Source of the DNA: Acidobacteriota bacterium
GTDB taxonomy: Bacteria > Acidobacteriota > UBA6911 > RPQK01 > DATIPO01
Assembly: GCA_035471785.1 (NCBI GenBank)
Contig: DATIPQ010000114.1
Span: 1-52,019, forward strand
Length of the DNA: 52,019 bases
Direction of reading: 5' to 3'
The notes under the pieces are model-generated. The model had not been told where the DNA came from. It did no database searches and saw only the letters and a list, made by a program, of their open reading frames with translations. The position numbers were made by a program, and so were the translations under genes. This document shows positions 16,579-26,255 of this stretch, in pieces. The stretch's first letter is position 1. Each line of letters starts with the position of its first letter.

Positions 16579-16607
16579 TTGACAGGTATCCGGGCAACGG
16601 CTATCCT
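16579..16607 (+). promoter_or_regulatory. promoter of the respiratory operon
   Basis: A consensus -35 TTGACA (16579-16584) and TATCCT (16602-16607) are 17 bases apart. They lie about 50 bases before the ribosome binding site AAAGGGAGG of the first gene. This is the best-matching plus-strand promoter in the window and the only one found before the eight coupled genes. Confidence 0.7.
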
Positions 16608-16657
16608 TTCGCCAACTTTCTCGCGGGAAAGGACACTCGGAAAGGGAGGGTGCGCGA

Positions 16658-17314
16658 TTGGCGCAGATTTTTCCTCGATGGATAAACAAGTTGCCTGCTG
16701 CCGGGGCCGTCGCCACTGCTGTCATGGCGGTCGCGGTGGGGGGCGGGATGTGGTATTTCTTCTCGCCCGAATACACCGACGTAGGCTATGCCCCGGTGCA
16801 GCCGGTTCCCTACAGCCATGAACTGCACGCTGGACAATTGGACATCGACTGCCGCTACTGCCACGCCTCGGTGGAAAAATCGGCGGCGGCCGTCATTCCG
16901 CCTACTCAGACCTGCATGAACTGCCATCAGTTGGTGCTGCGCGACAGCCCCAACCTGGCGCCCATCGTGGAAAGCTCCACCAGCAAGCGCCGCATGCGCT
17001 GGGTGAGAATCCACGATCTGCCCGAGTACGCCTACTTCGACCACTCCTCTCACGTCAACCAGGGCGTGGGCTGCGCCAGTTGCCACGGACGCATCGACCA
17101 GATGGTGGTGGTCCGCCAGGTGGAGCCGCTGAGCATGGCCTGGTGCCTGGACTGCCACCGCAATCCCGGCCCTCACCTGCGACCTCTGGAGGAGGTCACC
17201 AACATGAACTGGACGCCCTCGCCGGATCCGGCCCAGCGTCAGGCCTTCATCGAGTCCGCCATGGCCCAACGCAACATCAATCCTCCTGTCGACTGTTCGG
17301 GGTGCCATAGATGA
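16658..17314 (+). CDS. actA: ActA-like pentahaem cytochrome c (alternative complex III family)
   Basis: A 218-residue membrane-anchored cytochrome. One N-terminal helix (about residues 12-36, AAGAVATAVMAVAVGGGMWY) is followed by a periplasmic domain with five CxxCH haem motifs: CRYCH, CMNCH, CASCH, CLDCH and CSGCH. Length, anchor and five haems match ActA of alternative complex III and related iron-sulfur/multihaem complexes. The start is TTG at 16658, supported by AAAGGGAGGG eight bases upstream. The stop overlaps the next start as ATGA. In known complexes ActA passes electrons from the iron-sulfur subunit ActB towards a terminal acceptor; here the order of genes suggests the same contact. 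Confidence 0.92.
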   Translation: MAQIFPRWINKLPAAGAVATAVMAVAVGGGMWYFFSPEYTDVGYAPVQPVPYSHELHAGQLDIDCRYCHASVEKSAAAVIPPTQTCMNCHQLVLRDSPNLAPIVESSTSKRRMRWVRIHDLPEYAYFDHSSHVNQGVGCASCHGRIDQMVVVRQVEPLSMAWCLDCHRNPGPHLRPLEEVTNMNWTPSPDPAQRQAFIESAMAQRNINPPVDCSGCHR

Positions 17315-20300
17315 TCCGAAAGTCCAAGATCGAGCTTTCTTCCCCCGAGTACTGGCGCAGCCTGGAGCAGTTGGCCGACGACCCCCGATTCAGACGCTAC
17401 CTGGAGGACGAGTTCCCCAGCACGGCCCCGGCCTTGGACGAGCCCATGGACCGCCGCCGCATGCTGGCGCTGATGGGAGCCTCCTTCGCCTTCGCCGGAC
17501 TGGCTTCCTGCCGCCGCCCCGTGGAGCACATCGTGCCCTACGTGGACGCGCCCGAGAACGTCGTTCCCGGCATCGCCAAGCATTACGCCACCACCATGCC
17601 CGACGCACTCTCCGGCTACGGGCTGGTGGTGGAAAGCCACGAGGGGCGTCCCACCAAGATCGAAGGCAACGAGCAGCATCCGTCCACCGGCGGAGCGTCG
17701 CACCCCCACCATCAGGCCGCCATTCTCTCGCTCTATGATCCCGACCGCTCGCACAGTCCGCGGCGGGGGCAAGAGGTGGCCGACTGGGAAGCCTTCAAGA
17801 CCTTCTGGGGGGAATGGGCAGCCGGATTCGAGGGGGAAGGCGACGGACTGGCGGTGCTGAGCGCGCCCTTTTCTTCGCCCACGCTCTTCCGCCTGGCTGA
17901 AGCCTTCAAGGCCCGCTATCCGAGTGCCCGCTGGGTGACCTACCAGCCGGTCGGCGACGAGAACCGCCTCAAGGGACTCAAGCTGGCTAGCGGACAAGAC
18001 TTGCAGGCTTGCCCGCGCACCGGGCAAGCCCGCGTCATCCTGGCCCTGGACTGCGATTTCCTGGGGACGGAATCCGACTCGATAAGGGCCTCGCGCGGAT
18101 GGGCCGAGAGGCGGCGGGTGAACGACCCGCAGGGAGACATGAGCCGCCTCTACGCGGCGGAAAGCGTCCTCTCGCTGACGGGACTCAACGCCGACCACCG
18201 CCTGGCGGTCAAGAGCGGGCAGATCGCCGCCTTGGCGGGAGCTCTGGCCGCCGAGCTGGCCTCGCGCGGCTTGCAGCTCGAGGTTCCTCAAGGCGCCTCC
18301 GCGGCCTCGGTGGAGGGCATGACCGACGATACCTTCCTGCGTTCCGCCGCCGACGATCTGACGGCCGCCGGAGCCGAAGCCCTGGTGGTCTGCGGACGCA
18401 ACCAGCCGCCCGTCGTGCACGCCCTGGTCTACGCCATCAACCAGGCCCTGGGAAGCAACGGGAACACGGTCGAGTACTATCCCCTGGAGCAGGCCTATGC
18501 TCCCGACACGCAGGCACTCAAAGACCTGGCCGCGGCTATCGAAGACGTGGCCGTGGACGCCCTCCTCATCCTGGGCGGAAATCCGGTCTACGACGCTCCC
18601 CACGATCTTCGCTTCGATCGGCTTATGAAGCGGGTCGAGGTGTCCGTCCACCTCAGCGACCGTTACGACGAGACCTCGGCTGAGGCCACCTGGCATCTGC
18701 CCTTGGCCCACTTTCTGGAGTCTTGGGGCGACGTGCGCAGCGCCAGCGGAGAACTGAGCGTTATCCAGCCGCTCATCGAGCCTCTTTACGGCGCCCTGCC
18801 CATGACCCGCGTGCTGGGACTGCTGGCCGACAGCCAGGACCTCTCAGATTACGAGCGGGTGCGCGAAACCTGGCGGACTCTGTTGCAGGGGCGGGGCGAC
18901 TTCGAAACCGAGTGGCGGCGGACGCTGCACGACGGCATCCTGGCCGGCAGCCGTTCCGCCCCCGTCAATCCGCCCTACCAAACGGGCGCCGCGAGGGGCC
19001 AGATGCCCGTCCCCGTGGCCAACAGCGAGCGTGAGTTCGAACTGGTTCTGGTGCCCTCTTACGGCGTGGGGGACGGCAGCCAGGCCAACAACGCCTGGCT
19101 GCAGGAGCTTCCCGACCCGGTCACCAAGCTGGTCTGGGACAACGCCGCCATCCTCTCTCCCGCCAGCGCCGCCGAGCTGGGCGTCAAGACGGGAGACAAC
19201 GTGGTCCTCAAATACATGGGCGGCGTGCTGGAGGCCCCGGTGTGGATTCAGCCCGGGCAGTGCGACGGCTCCATCACTCTGGCCCTGGGCTACGGACGCA
19301 GCGCCGCAGGACGGGTGGGCAACGGAGTAGGACGCAATGCCTACAAGCTCATGCATTCCGACGCTCCCCGCTTCGGCGCCACCCTGCTGGTGCAGACCAC
19401 GCGCCGCAAGAGCCAGTTGGTGTCGACCCAGGACCACGGCAGCATGGAGGGCCGCGAGATCGTGCAGTGGGGGACGCTGGATGAGTTCAGAGAACATCCC
19501 GAGTTCGCCCATACCCACACGCCCCAGACCCAGCTCTTCGATTCCCACCCCTACGAGCGGGGACCTCAGTGGGGCATGGCCATCGACCTTAACGTGTGTA
19601 CCGGATGCAACGCTTGCGTGACCGCCTGCCAGAGCGAGAACAACGTCCCGGTTGTGGGCAAGACCCAGGTCGGCCACGGACGCGAGATGCACTGGATCAG
19701 GGTCGACCGCTACTTCGGCGGACCCCAGTCCAACCCATCCGGCGCCTTCCAGCCCATGCCCTGCCAGCATTGCGAGAACGCGCCCTGCGAGCAGGTTTGC
19801 CCGGTAGCCGCCACCGTCCATGACAGCGAAGGCCTCAACGTGATGGTCTACAACCGCTGCATCGGCACCCGCTACTGTTCCAACAACTGTCCCTACAAGG
19901 TGCGCCGCTTCAATTTCTTCAACTACACCCAGAAGCGTCCTGAGGTGGCCAAGATGGCGGCCAATCCCGACGTCACCGTACGCTCGCGCGGCGTGATGGA
20001 AAAGTGCAGCTTCTGCTTGCAGCGCATCAGCGAGGGCAAGAAGAAGGCCAAGCAGCAGGGGCGTCCTCTGGCCGACGGGGACGTCGTCACCGCTTGCCAG
20101 CAAGCCTGCCCCACCCAGGCCATCGTCTTCGGGGACATCAGCGACCCCGACAGCCGCATCTCTCAAGCCAAGCGGCAGGCGCGCAACTACATTCTGCTGG
20201 GAGAACTCAACAACCGTCCCCGCAACTCTTACCTGGCCCGCCTGCGCCATCCTCACCCCGAGCTGGAAGCCAAGCGCAATGAGGCCATGGAAGCGGCCCC

Positions 20301-20367
20301 GCAACCGGCCGAAGAGCATCAAGAGGCTCCGGCCCACGGTGCGGCACCGCATGGAGGTGGGGCCTGA
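17311..20367 (+). CDS. actB: ActB-like iron-sulfur protein with molybdopterin-oxidoreductase-like domain
   Basis: A 1,018-residue fusion, as in ActB. Residues 1-35 carry the conserved extension [20 protein letters not shown]; a Tat-like signal, [21 protein letters not shown], follows at about 47-67. This is the variant signal of TAT-variant-translocated molybdopterin oxidoreductases. Residues about 90-690 are a molybdopterin-oxidoreductase-like domain, in which known ActB proteins bind no molybdenum cofactor. The C-terminal part (about 750-960) is a ferredoxin-like subunit with four cysteine clusters: [35 protein letters not shown] and CSFCLQRI with [10 protein letters not shown]. These should bind one [3Fe-4S] or [4Fe-4S] and three [4Fe-4S] centres. 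It overlaps actA by four bases and the next gene by one base. Confidence 0.94.
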   Translation: MIRKSKIELSSPEYWRSLEQLADDPRFRRYLEDEFPSTAPALDEPMDRRRMLALMGASFAFAGLASCRRPVEHIVPYVDAPENVVPGIAKHYATTMPDALSGYGLVVESHEGRPTKIEGNEQHPSTGGASHPHHQAAILSLYDPDRSHSPRRGQEVADWEAFKTFWGEWAAGFEGEGDGLAVLSAPFSSPTLFRLAEAFKARYPSARWVTYQPVGDENRLKGLKLASGQDLQACPRTGQARVILALDCDFLGTESDSIRASRGWAERRRVNDPQGDMSRLYAAESVLSLTGLNADHRLAVKSGQIAALAGALAAELASRGLQLEVPQGASAASVEGMTDDTFLRSAADDLTAAGAEALVVCGRNQPPVVHALVYAINQALGSNGNTVEYYPLEQAYAPDTQALKDLAAAIEDVAVDALLILGGNPVYDAPHDLRFDRLMKRVEVSVHLSDRYDETSAEATWHLPLAHFLESWGDVRSASGELSVIQPLIEPLYGALPMTRVLGLLADSQDLSDYERVRETWRTLLQGRGDFETEWRRTLHDGILAGSRSAPVNPPYQTGAARGQMPVPVANSEREFELVLVPSYGVGDGSQANNAWLQELPDPVTKLVWDNAAILSPASAAELGVKTGDNVVLKYMGGVLEAPVWIQPGQCDGSITLALGYGRSAAGRVGNGVGRNAYKLMHSDAPRFGATLLVQTTRRKSQLVSTQDHGSMEGREIVQWGTLDEFREHPEFAHTHTPQTQLFDSHPYERGPQWGMAIDLNVCTGCNACVTACQSENNVPVVGKTQVGHGREMHWIRVDRYFGGPQSNPSGAFQPMPCQHCENAPCEQVCPVAATVHDSEGLNVMVYNRCIGTRYCSNNCPYKVRRFNFFNYTQKRPEVAKMAANPDVTVRSRGVMEKCSFCLQRISEGKKKAKQQGRPLADGDVVTACQQACPTQAIVFGDISDPDSRISQAKRQARNYILLGELNNRPRNSYLARLRHPHPELEAKRNEAMEAAPQPAEEHQEAPAHGAAPHGGGA

Positions 20368-20966
20368 TGAACCGTTTAAGGCAGCATCCTCAGAGGAATC
20401 CTCTTTCAGCCCGGCTCAAAGTGCTGGCGCTGCTTTCGGCCATGCTCTTCTCAGCCGGATGCCTGCGCGGATGCACTTCGACCTCGCCGCCCATCCACAT
20501 CAATCCCAACATGGACGACCAGCCCAAGTACACGGCTCAGGGCTCCAGCGGATTCTTTTACGACGGCGGAGCCATGCGTTTGCCCGTGGCCGGCACGGTG
20601 GCCCGAGGCGAGTTCTACGAGAGGGACCAACAGGCCCTGCTCACGGGACGTGACGCCCAAGGCAACTTCGTCAGCAATCCGCTCGACGTCGACGAGGCCG
20701 TGATGGCGCGGGGCAAGAACCGCTACAGCATCTATTGCCGCCCCTGCCACGGAGAGTTGGGAGACGGACTGGGCGTGCTCTACGACAGCGGCGTGCCGGT
20801 GGCCAGTTTCAAGGATCCCCGCATCGTGGCCCTCCCGGACGGCGAGATCTTCGACACCGTCACCAACGGCAAGGGATTGATGTCGGGTTACCGCTACCCG
20901 GTCCCCGCTGAGGACCGCTGGGCCATCATCGCCTATCTGCGCAACCTTCAGCAGGAGGAAGAGTAA
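20367..20966 (+). CDS. ActE-like monohaem cytochrome c lipoprotein
   Basis: A 199-residue lipoprotein. The signal ends LLSAMLFSAGC with Cys32 as the lipidated residue, followed by a cytochrome c domain with a single motif CRPCHGELGDGLG near residues 124-136 and the axial-ligand region KGLMSGYRYPVPAEDRW. Size, lipidation and the single haem match ActE of alternative complex III. Its start shares a base with the actB stop codon. In canonical operons actC and actD lie between actB and actE. Here they are absent, and actB is directly coupled to this gene. Confidence 0.88.
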   Translation: MNRLRQHPQRNPLSARLKVLALLSAMLFSAGCLRGCTSTSPPIHINPNMDDQPKYTAQGSSGFFYDGGAMRLPVAGTVARGEFYERDQQALLTGRDAQGNFVSNPLDVDEAVMARGKNRYSIYCRPCHGELGDGLGVLYDSGVPVASFKDPRIVALPDGEIFDTVTNGKGLMSGYRYPVPAEDRWAIIAYLRNLQQEEE

Positions 20967-20968
20967 AG

Positions 20969-22888
20969 ATGAACGCGAAACGAGGCGGGCTGATCCTGCT
21001 GTTGGCCATCGTGGTCCTGACGCTGGGACTGATTGAGACCTGGACCTATCTCAACGATCGGGCCTACCTTCCCCCCGCCTCGGTGGAGCAGGGCGATTCC
21101 ACGCCCCGCGACCGCGGGTTGGCCGACGAGCAGGCGGCCATCGAAGAAGAGCAGCGCAGCAAGCCTTACGAAGAGGCCGAGTACCGCGCCTTCCCGGTCA
21201 TCGGAAGCCGGGTGGCGGTGTGGATCGTGGCCCAACTGCACCTGCTCTTCGCCGCCTTCGTGCTGGCGGTGCCGATTTTCGCCGTCATCATCGAGTTCAT
21301 CGGCTACTTCAGCAAGAATCCCGAGGATGCCAAGCGCTACGACAAACTGGCCTACGAGTTCACCAAGCTGCTCTCGACGTCGTTTTCTTTCACGGCCGCT
21401 TTCGGAGCCTTTCTGCTCTTCATGCTCATCATGCTTTACCCCAAGCTGATGAACTACCTGGCCAGCGTCTTCTCGCCCACTTTCGCCCCCTACGTGGCGC
21501 TCTTCTTCTTCGAGGCTTTCTTTCTCTATTCCTACTACTACGGATGGGGCAAGTTCTCGCCCAAGGTGCACCTCTTTCTGGGGGTGATGCTCAACCTGGT
21601 GGGAACGGCCATCATGTTCATCGCCAACGCCTGGCTGACCTTCATGACCTCGCCGGCGGGCGTCAGCGAGTCGGGGGCCCTCATCAGCACCTGGGAGGCG
21701 GTGACCAACTACACCTGGATGCCCATCAACATCCACCGCATCATCGCCAACGTGGCCTTCGGCGGATCGGTGGCGGGCGCCTACGCCGCCTACAAGTTCT
21801 TGCAGGCCAAGAGCGAAGAGCAGCGGGCCCACTACGACTGGATGGGCTACATCGGCAACATGGTGGCCATCGCCGCCTTCCTGCCCCTGCCTTTCGCCGG
21901 CTACTGGCTGGCCTCTGAGATCTACGCCTTCAACCAGACCATGGGACTGCAGATGATGGGCGGAGCCTTTTCCTGGCTCTTCATCATCCAGGCGGTTCTG
22001 ATCGGCAACCTCTTTTTGGGGGCCAACTACTATTTATGGCTGGGCATGGGACGCGTGGAGGGCTCGGAGCGCTATTACCGCTTCACCAAGTACCTGCTGG
22101 CCGCCATCCTGCTCTGCTTTATCGTGTGGGCCACGCCCCGTTCCATCATCGCCACCGTGGACGAGGTGCGGGCCATGGGCGGATCGTCGCATCCGGTGCT
22201 GGGGTATTTGGGCGTCATGTCGGCCAAGAACACGGCCGTCAACATCCTCATCCTGACCACCTTCATGAGCTTTCTGCTCTACCGGCGGGCGGGCAAAAAG
22301 GCCACCGTGCCGTGGGCGGCCAAGGGCAAGTCGATCCAGTTTCTGATCTTCGCGGCGGCTTCGATTTTCGTCATCTTTCTGGGCGTCTACGGATACTTCG
22401 TGGAAGCCAGCGTGCGCATCGGACTCTCGGTGCCCCAGGTGCTCAGCGTGCTCATCGCCATGGTGGCCATTACCGTCATCGACATTCCCCTCTTCAAGGG
22501 AGCCGAGTCGATCGGACGCACCAAGTGGGGCAAGATTCCGCCCATCTCGCAGTACGTCCTCATCTTCCTGGCGGTGACCTTCACCTGGCTGATGGGACTG
22601 ATGGGATACGTCCGCTCGGGACTGCGCCAGCACTGGCACGTCTACGGCGTGGTGCGCGACACTTCGCCCGACGCCTTCACGCCCACCCTGGGATTCGCCA
22701 CCCAGGTGGTGAGCGTGGCCGTGTTCATCTTCTTCGTCCTCATCGGACTGGTGTTCTGGCTGACCAGCCTGAGCGACAAGGCGAAATACCAGGAGCCCGT
22801 GGCGGCTGCCGAGAAGTCCAAGCAGAGACCGCAACCGGGAGCCCAGGGCTGGCAGCCTGAAGCCGCGCCCTCGGACAAGTCTCTCTAG
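20969..22888 (+). CDS. CydA-like protein of the cytochrome bd superfamily
   Basis: A 639-residue protein with about 14 membrane segments, distantly but clearly similar to CydA. Matching landmarks are a His in VAQLHLLFAAF (low-spin/high-spin haem ligand position), the Glu in FFFEAFFLYSYYYGWGKFSP (CydA FLES...GWDRLSP), and NAWLTFMTSPAG (CydA NGWMQ.PVG). A second His is in INIHRIIANVAFGG. The normally invariant GRQPW is replaced by LRQHW near residue 552, and the long hydrophilic quinol-binding loop of CydA is missing. A CydB partner is absent. The family member is therefore probably fed by cytochrome c or by ActAB rather than by quinol. The first helix (residues 7-26) and a charged stretch to about 75 are additions. 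It follows the ActE-like gene by two bases. Confidence 0.86.
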   Translation: MNAKRGGLILLLAIVVLTLGLIETWTYLNDRAYLPPASVEQGDSTPRDRGLADEQAAIEEEQRSKPYEEAEYRAFPVIGSRVAVWIVAQLHLLFAAFVLAVPIFAVIIEFIGYFSKNPEDAKRYDKLAYEFTKLLSTSFSFTAAFGAFLLFMLIMLYPKLMNYLASVFSPTFAPYVALFFFEAFFLYSYYYGWGKFSPKVHLFLGVMLNLVGTAIMFIANAWLTFMTSPAGVSESGALISTWEAVTNYTWMPINIHRIIANVAFGGSVAGAYAAYKFLQAKSEEQRAHYDWMGYIGNMVAIAAFLPLPFAGYWLASEIYAFNQTMGLQMMGGAFSWLFIIQAVLIGNLFLGANYYLWLGMGRVEGSERYYRFTKYLLAAILLCFIVWATPRSIIATVDEVRAMGGSSHPVLGYLGVMSAKNTAVNILILTTFMSFLLYRRAGKKATVPWAAKGKSIQFLIFAAASIFVIFLGVYGYFVEASVRIGLSVPQVLSVLIAMVAITVIDIPLFKGAESIGRTKWGKIPPISQYVLIFLAVTFTWLMGLMGYVRSGLRQHWHVYGVVRDTSPDAFTPTLGFATQVVSVAVFIFFVLIGLVFWLTSLSDKAKYQEPVAAAEKSKQRPQPGAQGWQPEAAPSDKSL

Positions 22889-22913
22889 GAGAAAAGCGAG
22901 GAGCAAGCAAGGA

Positions 22914-23687
22914 ATGAAAATACCTGCCGCATTGAAGATCGCCGTGCTGGCCGTGGCCGCTACGATCTTCTACGCCTATGTGGGGCAACTGGTGCCGCAA
23001 AAACGGGTCGATCCGCCTGAAGAGACGGTAATCGAAGAGGACCTGTCGCCGGAAGAGCTGGCCAACGTCGGCCAAGGCATCTTCCAGGGCAAGGGACTCT
23101 GTTCCACCTGCCACACCATCGGCAAATCGGGCGCATTGCGTTTTCCCGACTTGAGCGGCATCGCCTCCAGGGCCTCGACACGCATCCCGGGCATGGGCTC
23201 GCTGGAATACCTGACCCATTCGCTCTACCGCCCCAATGAATTTATCGTGGACGGATTCAATCCCGGCATGCCCGAGATCAACCGTCCCCCCATCGGACTC
23301 AACGACCAGGAAATCCTGGCCGTCATCGCCTATCTGCAGACACTGGGGGGCTCGCCCACCGTGACCCTGGACACCCAGCTTCCCATTCCCGGCAGCGAAG
23401 CGGCCCAGCAGGCCTCCGCCGAGCCCGCCGGGGGGGAGGCCGCGCCGGCCGCACCCTCGGCCGGCGGCCCCTTGGCCCAGCACGACTGCGGACGCTGCCA
23501 CAACCTCGACCAGCCGGGACGGCTGGAGGCCGCCAGCCTGGTCGACGTGGGCGCCCGCCTTGACCGCAACGCTATAATGGCCTCGATCCTCAGCCAACAC
23601 CAGCAAGAGCCTTTTATGTCTCAAGTCACCCTCCAGGAATTGCAGCGGATGGTCGACCTCCTGGCCGCTAAAGGAGGGACCGAATGA
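22914..23687 (+). CDS. dihaem cytochrome c, membrane-anchored
   Basis: A 257-residue protein with an N-terminal helix (about residues 7-24) and two CxxCH motifs: CSTCH near residue 64 in a normal class I domain, and CGRCH near residue 195 in a short second domain. A Pro/Ala-rich linker (about 160-190) separates them. The first domain has a Met-containing segment, GFNPGMPEINRPP, as axial-ligand candidate. The C-terminal domain is compact and atypical. The gene starts 25 bases after the CydA-like gene with AGGAG upstream, and ends in an ATGA overlap with the next. It probably moves electrons within the same complex. Confidence 0.88.
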   Translation: MKIPAALKIAVLAVAATIFYAYVGQLVPQKRVDPPEETVIEEDLSPEELANVGQGIFQGKGLCSTCHTIGKSGALRFPDLSGIASRASTRIPGMGSLEYLTHSLYRPNEFIVDGFNPGMPEINRPPIGLNDQEILAVIAYLQTLGGSPTVTLDTQLPIPGSEAAQQASAEPAGGEAAPAAPSAGGPLAQHDCGRCHNLDQPGRLEAASLVDVGARLDRNAIMASILSQHQQEPFMSQVTLQELQRMVDLLAAKGGTE

Positions 23688-24502
23688 ATTGGACCATCGT
23701 CATTCCCATCCTGATCTTGATGCTCATCCTGCAGTGGCGCCGGGTGGGCATGCTGACCTGGGTTTTCGTGTGGTGGGGCAGCCTTTATGTGATTCTCAGC
23801 TACGGCTTCGCCACGCCCATTCCCCAGTCGGTGATCGAACTCTACATGGGGATCGTCACGCTGGGGCTGATCGTCTATGTGACCGCCAACAAAGAGCGTT
23901 GGCAGGCCGTGTGGGGTCCGCTCAGGGCTTTCATGACGGAACGGCGCTACCTTCCCATACTGCTGCTGGTCATCGTCGCCGTCCCCTCCCTGGTGGCCGC
24001 CAACGTCTATTGGAACATGACCGCTCCGGTGCAGGCGCCGTTCTTCGCCCGCACCATCCACCCCGCTTCGCCCGCCAGCATTACCGCCTTCGACGGCAAG
24101 GAATTCAACCTGGTCACCCTCGACAATCCTTTCCGCAATCTGGAGGACAGCGATCCGGCGGCCTTTCAGCGCCACGTCGAGAACGGACGCCGCGTCTACT
24201 ACGAGAACTGCCACTACTGCCACGGCGACAACATGGCCGGAAACGGGCAGTTCGCTCACGGACTCAACCCCATTCCCACCAACTTCGCCGATCCCGGCAA
24301 CATCCCCAATCTGCAGGAATCGTTCCTCTTCTGGCGCATCGCCAAAGGGGCGCCGGGACTGCCCGAGGAAGGCGGTCCCTGGGAGTCGGCCATGCCGGTA
24401 TGGGAGAAATTCCTGACCGAAGAGGAGATTTGGGACGTGGTGATCTTCCTCTATGAATTCACCGGGTTCCGGCCGCGCGCCCGGGAGGAAGGCCATGAAT
24501 AA
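23684..24502 (+). CDS. membrane protein with monohaem cytochrome c domain
   Basis: A 272-residue protein. The first half has about four membrane segments (starting WTIVIPILILMLILQW and WVFVWWGSLYVILSYG, then two more at about 52-70 and 87-107). The second half is periplasmic, with one haem motif CHYCHGDNMAGNG near residue 178 and a Met-rich axial region, ESAMPVWEKFLTEEEIWD. I do not recognise the membrane half as ActF or NrfD, which have eight to ten helices. It is cotranslated with both neighbours (four-base and eight-base overlaps). It may be a membrane anchor and relay within the complex. Confidence 0.84.
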   Translation: MNWTIVIPILILMLILQWRRVGMLTWVFVWWGSLYVILSYGFATPIPQSVIELYMGIVTLGLIVYVTANKERWQAVWGPLRAFMTERRYLPILLLVIVAVPSLVAANVYWNMTAPVQAPFFARTIHPASPASITAFDGKEFNLVTLDNPFRNLEDSDPAAFQRHVENGRRVYYENCHYCHGDNMAGNGQFAHGLNPIPTNFADPGNIPNLQESFLFWRIAKGAPGLPEEGGPWESAMPVWEKFLTEEEIWDVVIFLYEFTGFRPRAREEGHE

Positions 24503-26255
24503 ACCGCTCAAGCGCGCATGGCAGGTGAGTTTTGGGGCGGTGGCCGCGGCGGCGCTGAGCGCCGGACTGTGGATCGCTTTGGGCGCCACCACCCAGGCCC
24601 AGGACATCGATTTGGGCAGCGAAGCCCAGCGGCAGGCCGGAAAGGTGCTCTACGACAAGAATTGCGCCCAATGCCACGGCCAGGAGGGCGATGGCCTGGG
24701 AGTGGGAGCCGACTACCTCAAGCCCCGTCCCCGCGACTTCACCAAGGGCAAGTACAAGGTGCGCACCACGCCCACTGGGATGCTGCCCACCCATGAGGAC
24801 CTCAAGAACATCATCCGGCGGGGGATGCCTTATTCCTCCATGCCGCCCTGGCCCAACCTGAGCGATCGGCAGTTGAGCAACTTGTCCCACTACCTCAAGA
24901 CCTTCTATCCCTCCTGGGACGATCCAGCCGCTCACTCGGCGCCCCTGCGGCTGCCCTCGGCGTCTTCCTCCAGCGAGGAGTCGGTGGCCCGCGGACGCGA
25001 ACTCTACGTCGAGCTGGGATGCGTCCGCTGCCACGGCGAGCAAGCCCGCGGCAACGGTCCGGCGGCCCGCGACCAGACCGACGACTGGGGATTCCACCTG
25101 CGTCCGGCCGACTTGACCAAGCCCTGGACCTTCCGCGGCGGCAACACCCCGGAGGACGTCTACCGCACCTTCGTGACCGGACTCAACGGCACGCCCATGC
25201 CCGCCTACGAATCGATCATCCCCGAAGAGTCCGACCGCTGGGCCCTGGTCCATTACATGTTCTCGCTGTCCGACTCCCCCGAGCCCAACTACGCCAGCCT
25301 GGCGCGGGTGGTGCCGCTGCAGGGCGAGATCAGCCTGGAGCGGGGACGCGAGATGTTCGAGGAGGCGCCCATGGCCCGCTTCCCCATCGTGGGCCAGATC
25401 ATGGAGCCGGGACGCATGATGTTTCCCAGCGCCGTGGACGTTGAAGTGCGGGCCGTCTACAACCAGCAGGACATCGCCATCCTGGTGGAATGGAACGACA
25501 TCTGGAACGAAGAAGAAGGCGGCAACGATCCCTCGGTCCAAGTCCCCCGCTGGGACCCCGAGGCCGAGCGCAACCGCATCCTGCTGGAGCCGGCCAAGTT
25601 CGAGGGTGGCGGACAGGCCCAGCCCGCCGACGATCCCTTCGCCGATCCCTTCGCGGCCCCGCCGGCGGAGTCGGAAAGCGCAGCCGCGGAGGATGGGGCC
25701 GAAGAGGCTCCGGCCGAGCCCGCTCAGCAGTGGTCCGACGCCATCGCCATCCAGCTCCCCAAGCAGATGCCGACGGGCGCCCGCAAGCCCTACTTCATCT
25801 TCGGAGACGCCCAGAATCCGGTGGAACTCTGGTACGCAGAGATGTCCACCAAGACTCCCCAGCTCTGGCTGGGGCGGGGCAGCGTCTCGCTGACTCCCGA
25901 CGATACGGGAGAACCCTTCGAATTCACTGCAACCTTTGAGCACGGCCGCTGGTCGGCCATCTTCAAGCGCACCCGCACTTCGCGGCGCAGCATTTCATTC
26001 GAGCAGGACACCTTCATCCCGGTGGCCTTTTCCACCTGGGACGGATACAACACCGAACGGGGCAACCGGCGCGGCCTCAGCCAGTGGTTCTACTTCTACA
26101 TGGTACCCACCGATCAGCCTTCGCCCCTCTATCCGATGGCGCAGAACGCGCTGGCCGTCCTGGCTCTGCTGGTGATCGTGGTCTTCACGGTGCGGCGCAA
26201 GTTTTCACAGCAAACCAGCCAGGCATCCTCTCAACAACAGGAGGCAACCACATGA
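24495..26255 (+). CDS. dihaem cytochrome c with ethylbenzene-dehydrogenase-gamma-like domain
   Basis: A 586-residue periplasmic protein. A signal helix (about residues 8-30) precedes two cytochrome c domains with CAQCHGQEGDGLG and CVRCHGEQARGNG. From about residue 290 an all-beta domain (MMFPSAVDVEVRAVYN, DIAILVEWNDIWN) resembles the haem-b-binding gamma subunit of ethylbenzene/DMSO-reductase-type enzymes, interrupted by an Ala/Pro/Glu-rich insert. A C-terminal helix, ALAVLALLVIVVFTVRRKFS, anchors it to the membrane. ATG at 24495 has GGAGGAAGG upstream, and the upstream in-frame starts lie inside the preceding gene. Such cytochrome-gamma fusions are known beside nitrite and other oxidoreductases. 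Which donor it serves is not shown. Confidence 0.85.
   Translation: MNKPLKRAWQVSFGAVAAAALSAGLWIALGATTQAQDIDLGSEAQRQAGKVLYDKNCAQCHGQEGDGLGVGADYLKPRPRDFTKGKYKVRTTPTGMLPTHEDLKNIIRRGMPYSSMPPWPNLSDRQLSNLSHYLKTFYPSWDDPAAHSAPLRLPSASSSSEESVARGRELYVELGCVRCHGEQARGNGPAARDQTDDWGFHLRPADLTKPWTFRGGNTPEDVYRTFVTGLNGTPMPAYESIIPEESDRWALVHYMFSLSDSPEPNYASLARVVPLQGEISLERGREMFEEAPMARFPIVGQIMEPGRMMFPSAVDVEVRAVYNQQDIAILVEWNDIWNEEEGGNDPSVQVPRWDPEAERNRILLEPAKFEGGGQAQPADDPFADPFAAPPAESESAAAEDGAEEAPAEPAQQWSDAIAIQLPKQMPTGARKPYFIFGDAQNPVELWYAEMSTKTPQLWLGRGSVSLTPDDTGEPFEFTATFEHGRWSAIFKRTRTSRRSISFEQDTFIPVAFSTWDGYNTERGNRRGLSQWFYFYMVPTDQPSPLYPMAQNALAVLALLVIVVFTVRRKFSQQTSQASSQQQEATT

Noticed and set aside
16658-20966. A canonical alternative complex III operon
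   Set aside because: ActA, ActB and an ActE-like gene are present, but no ActC, ActD or ActF occurs; the membrane proteins that follow do not show NrfD-type helices.
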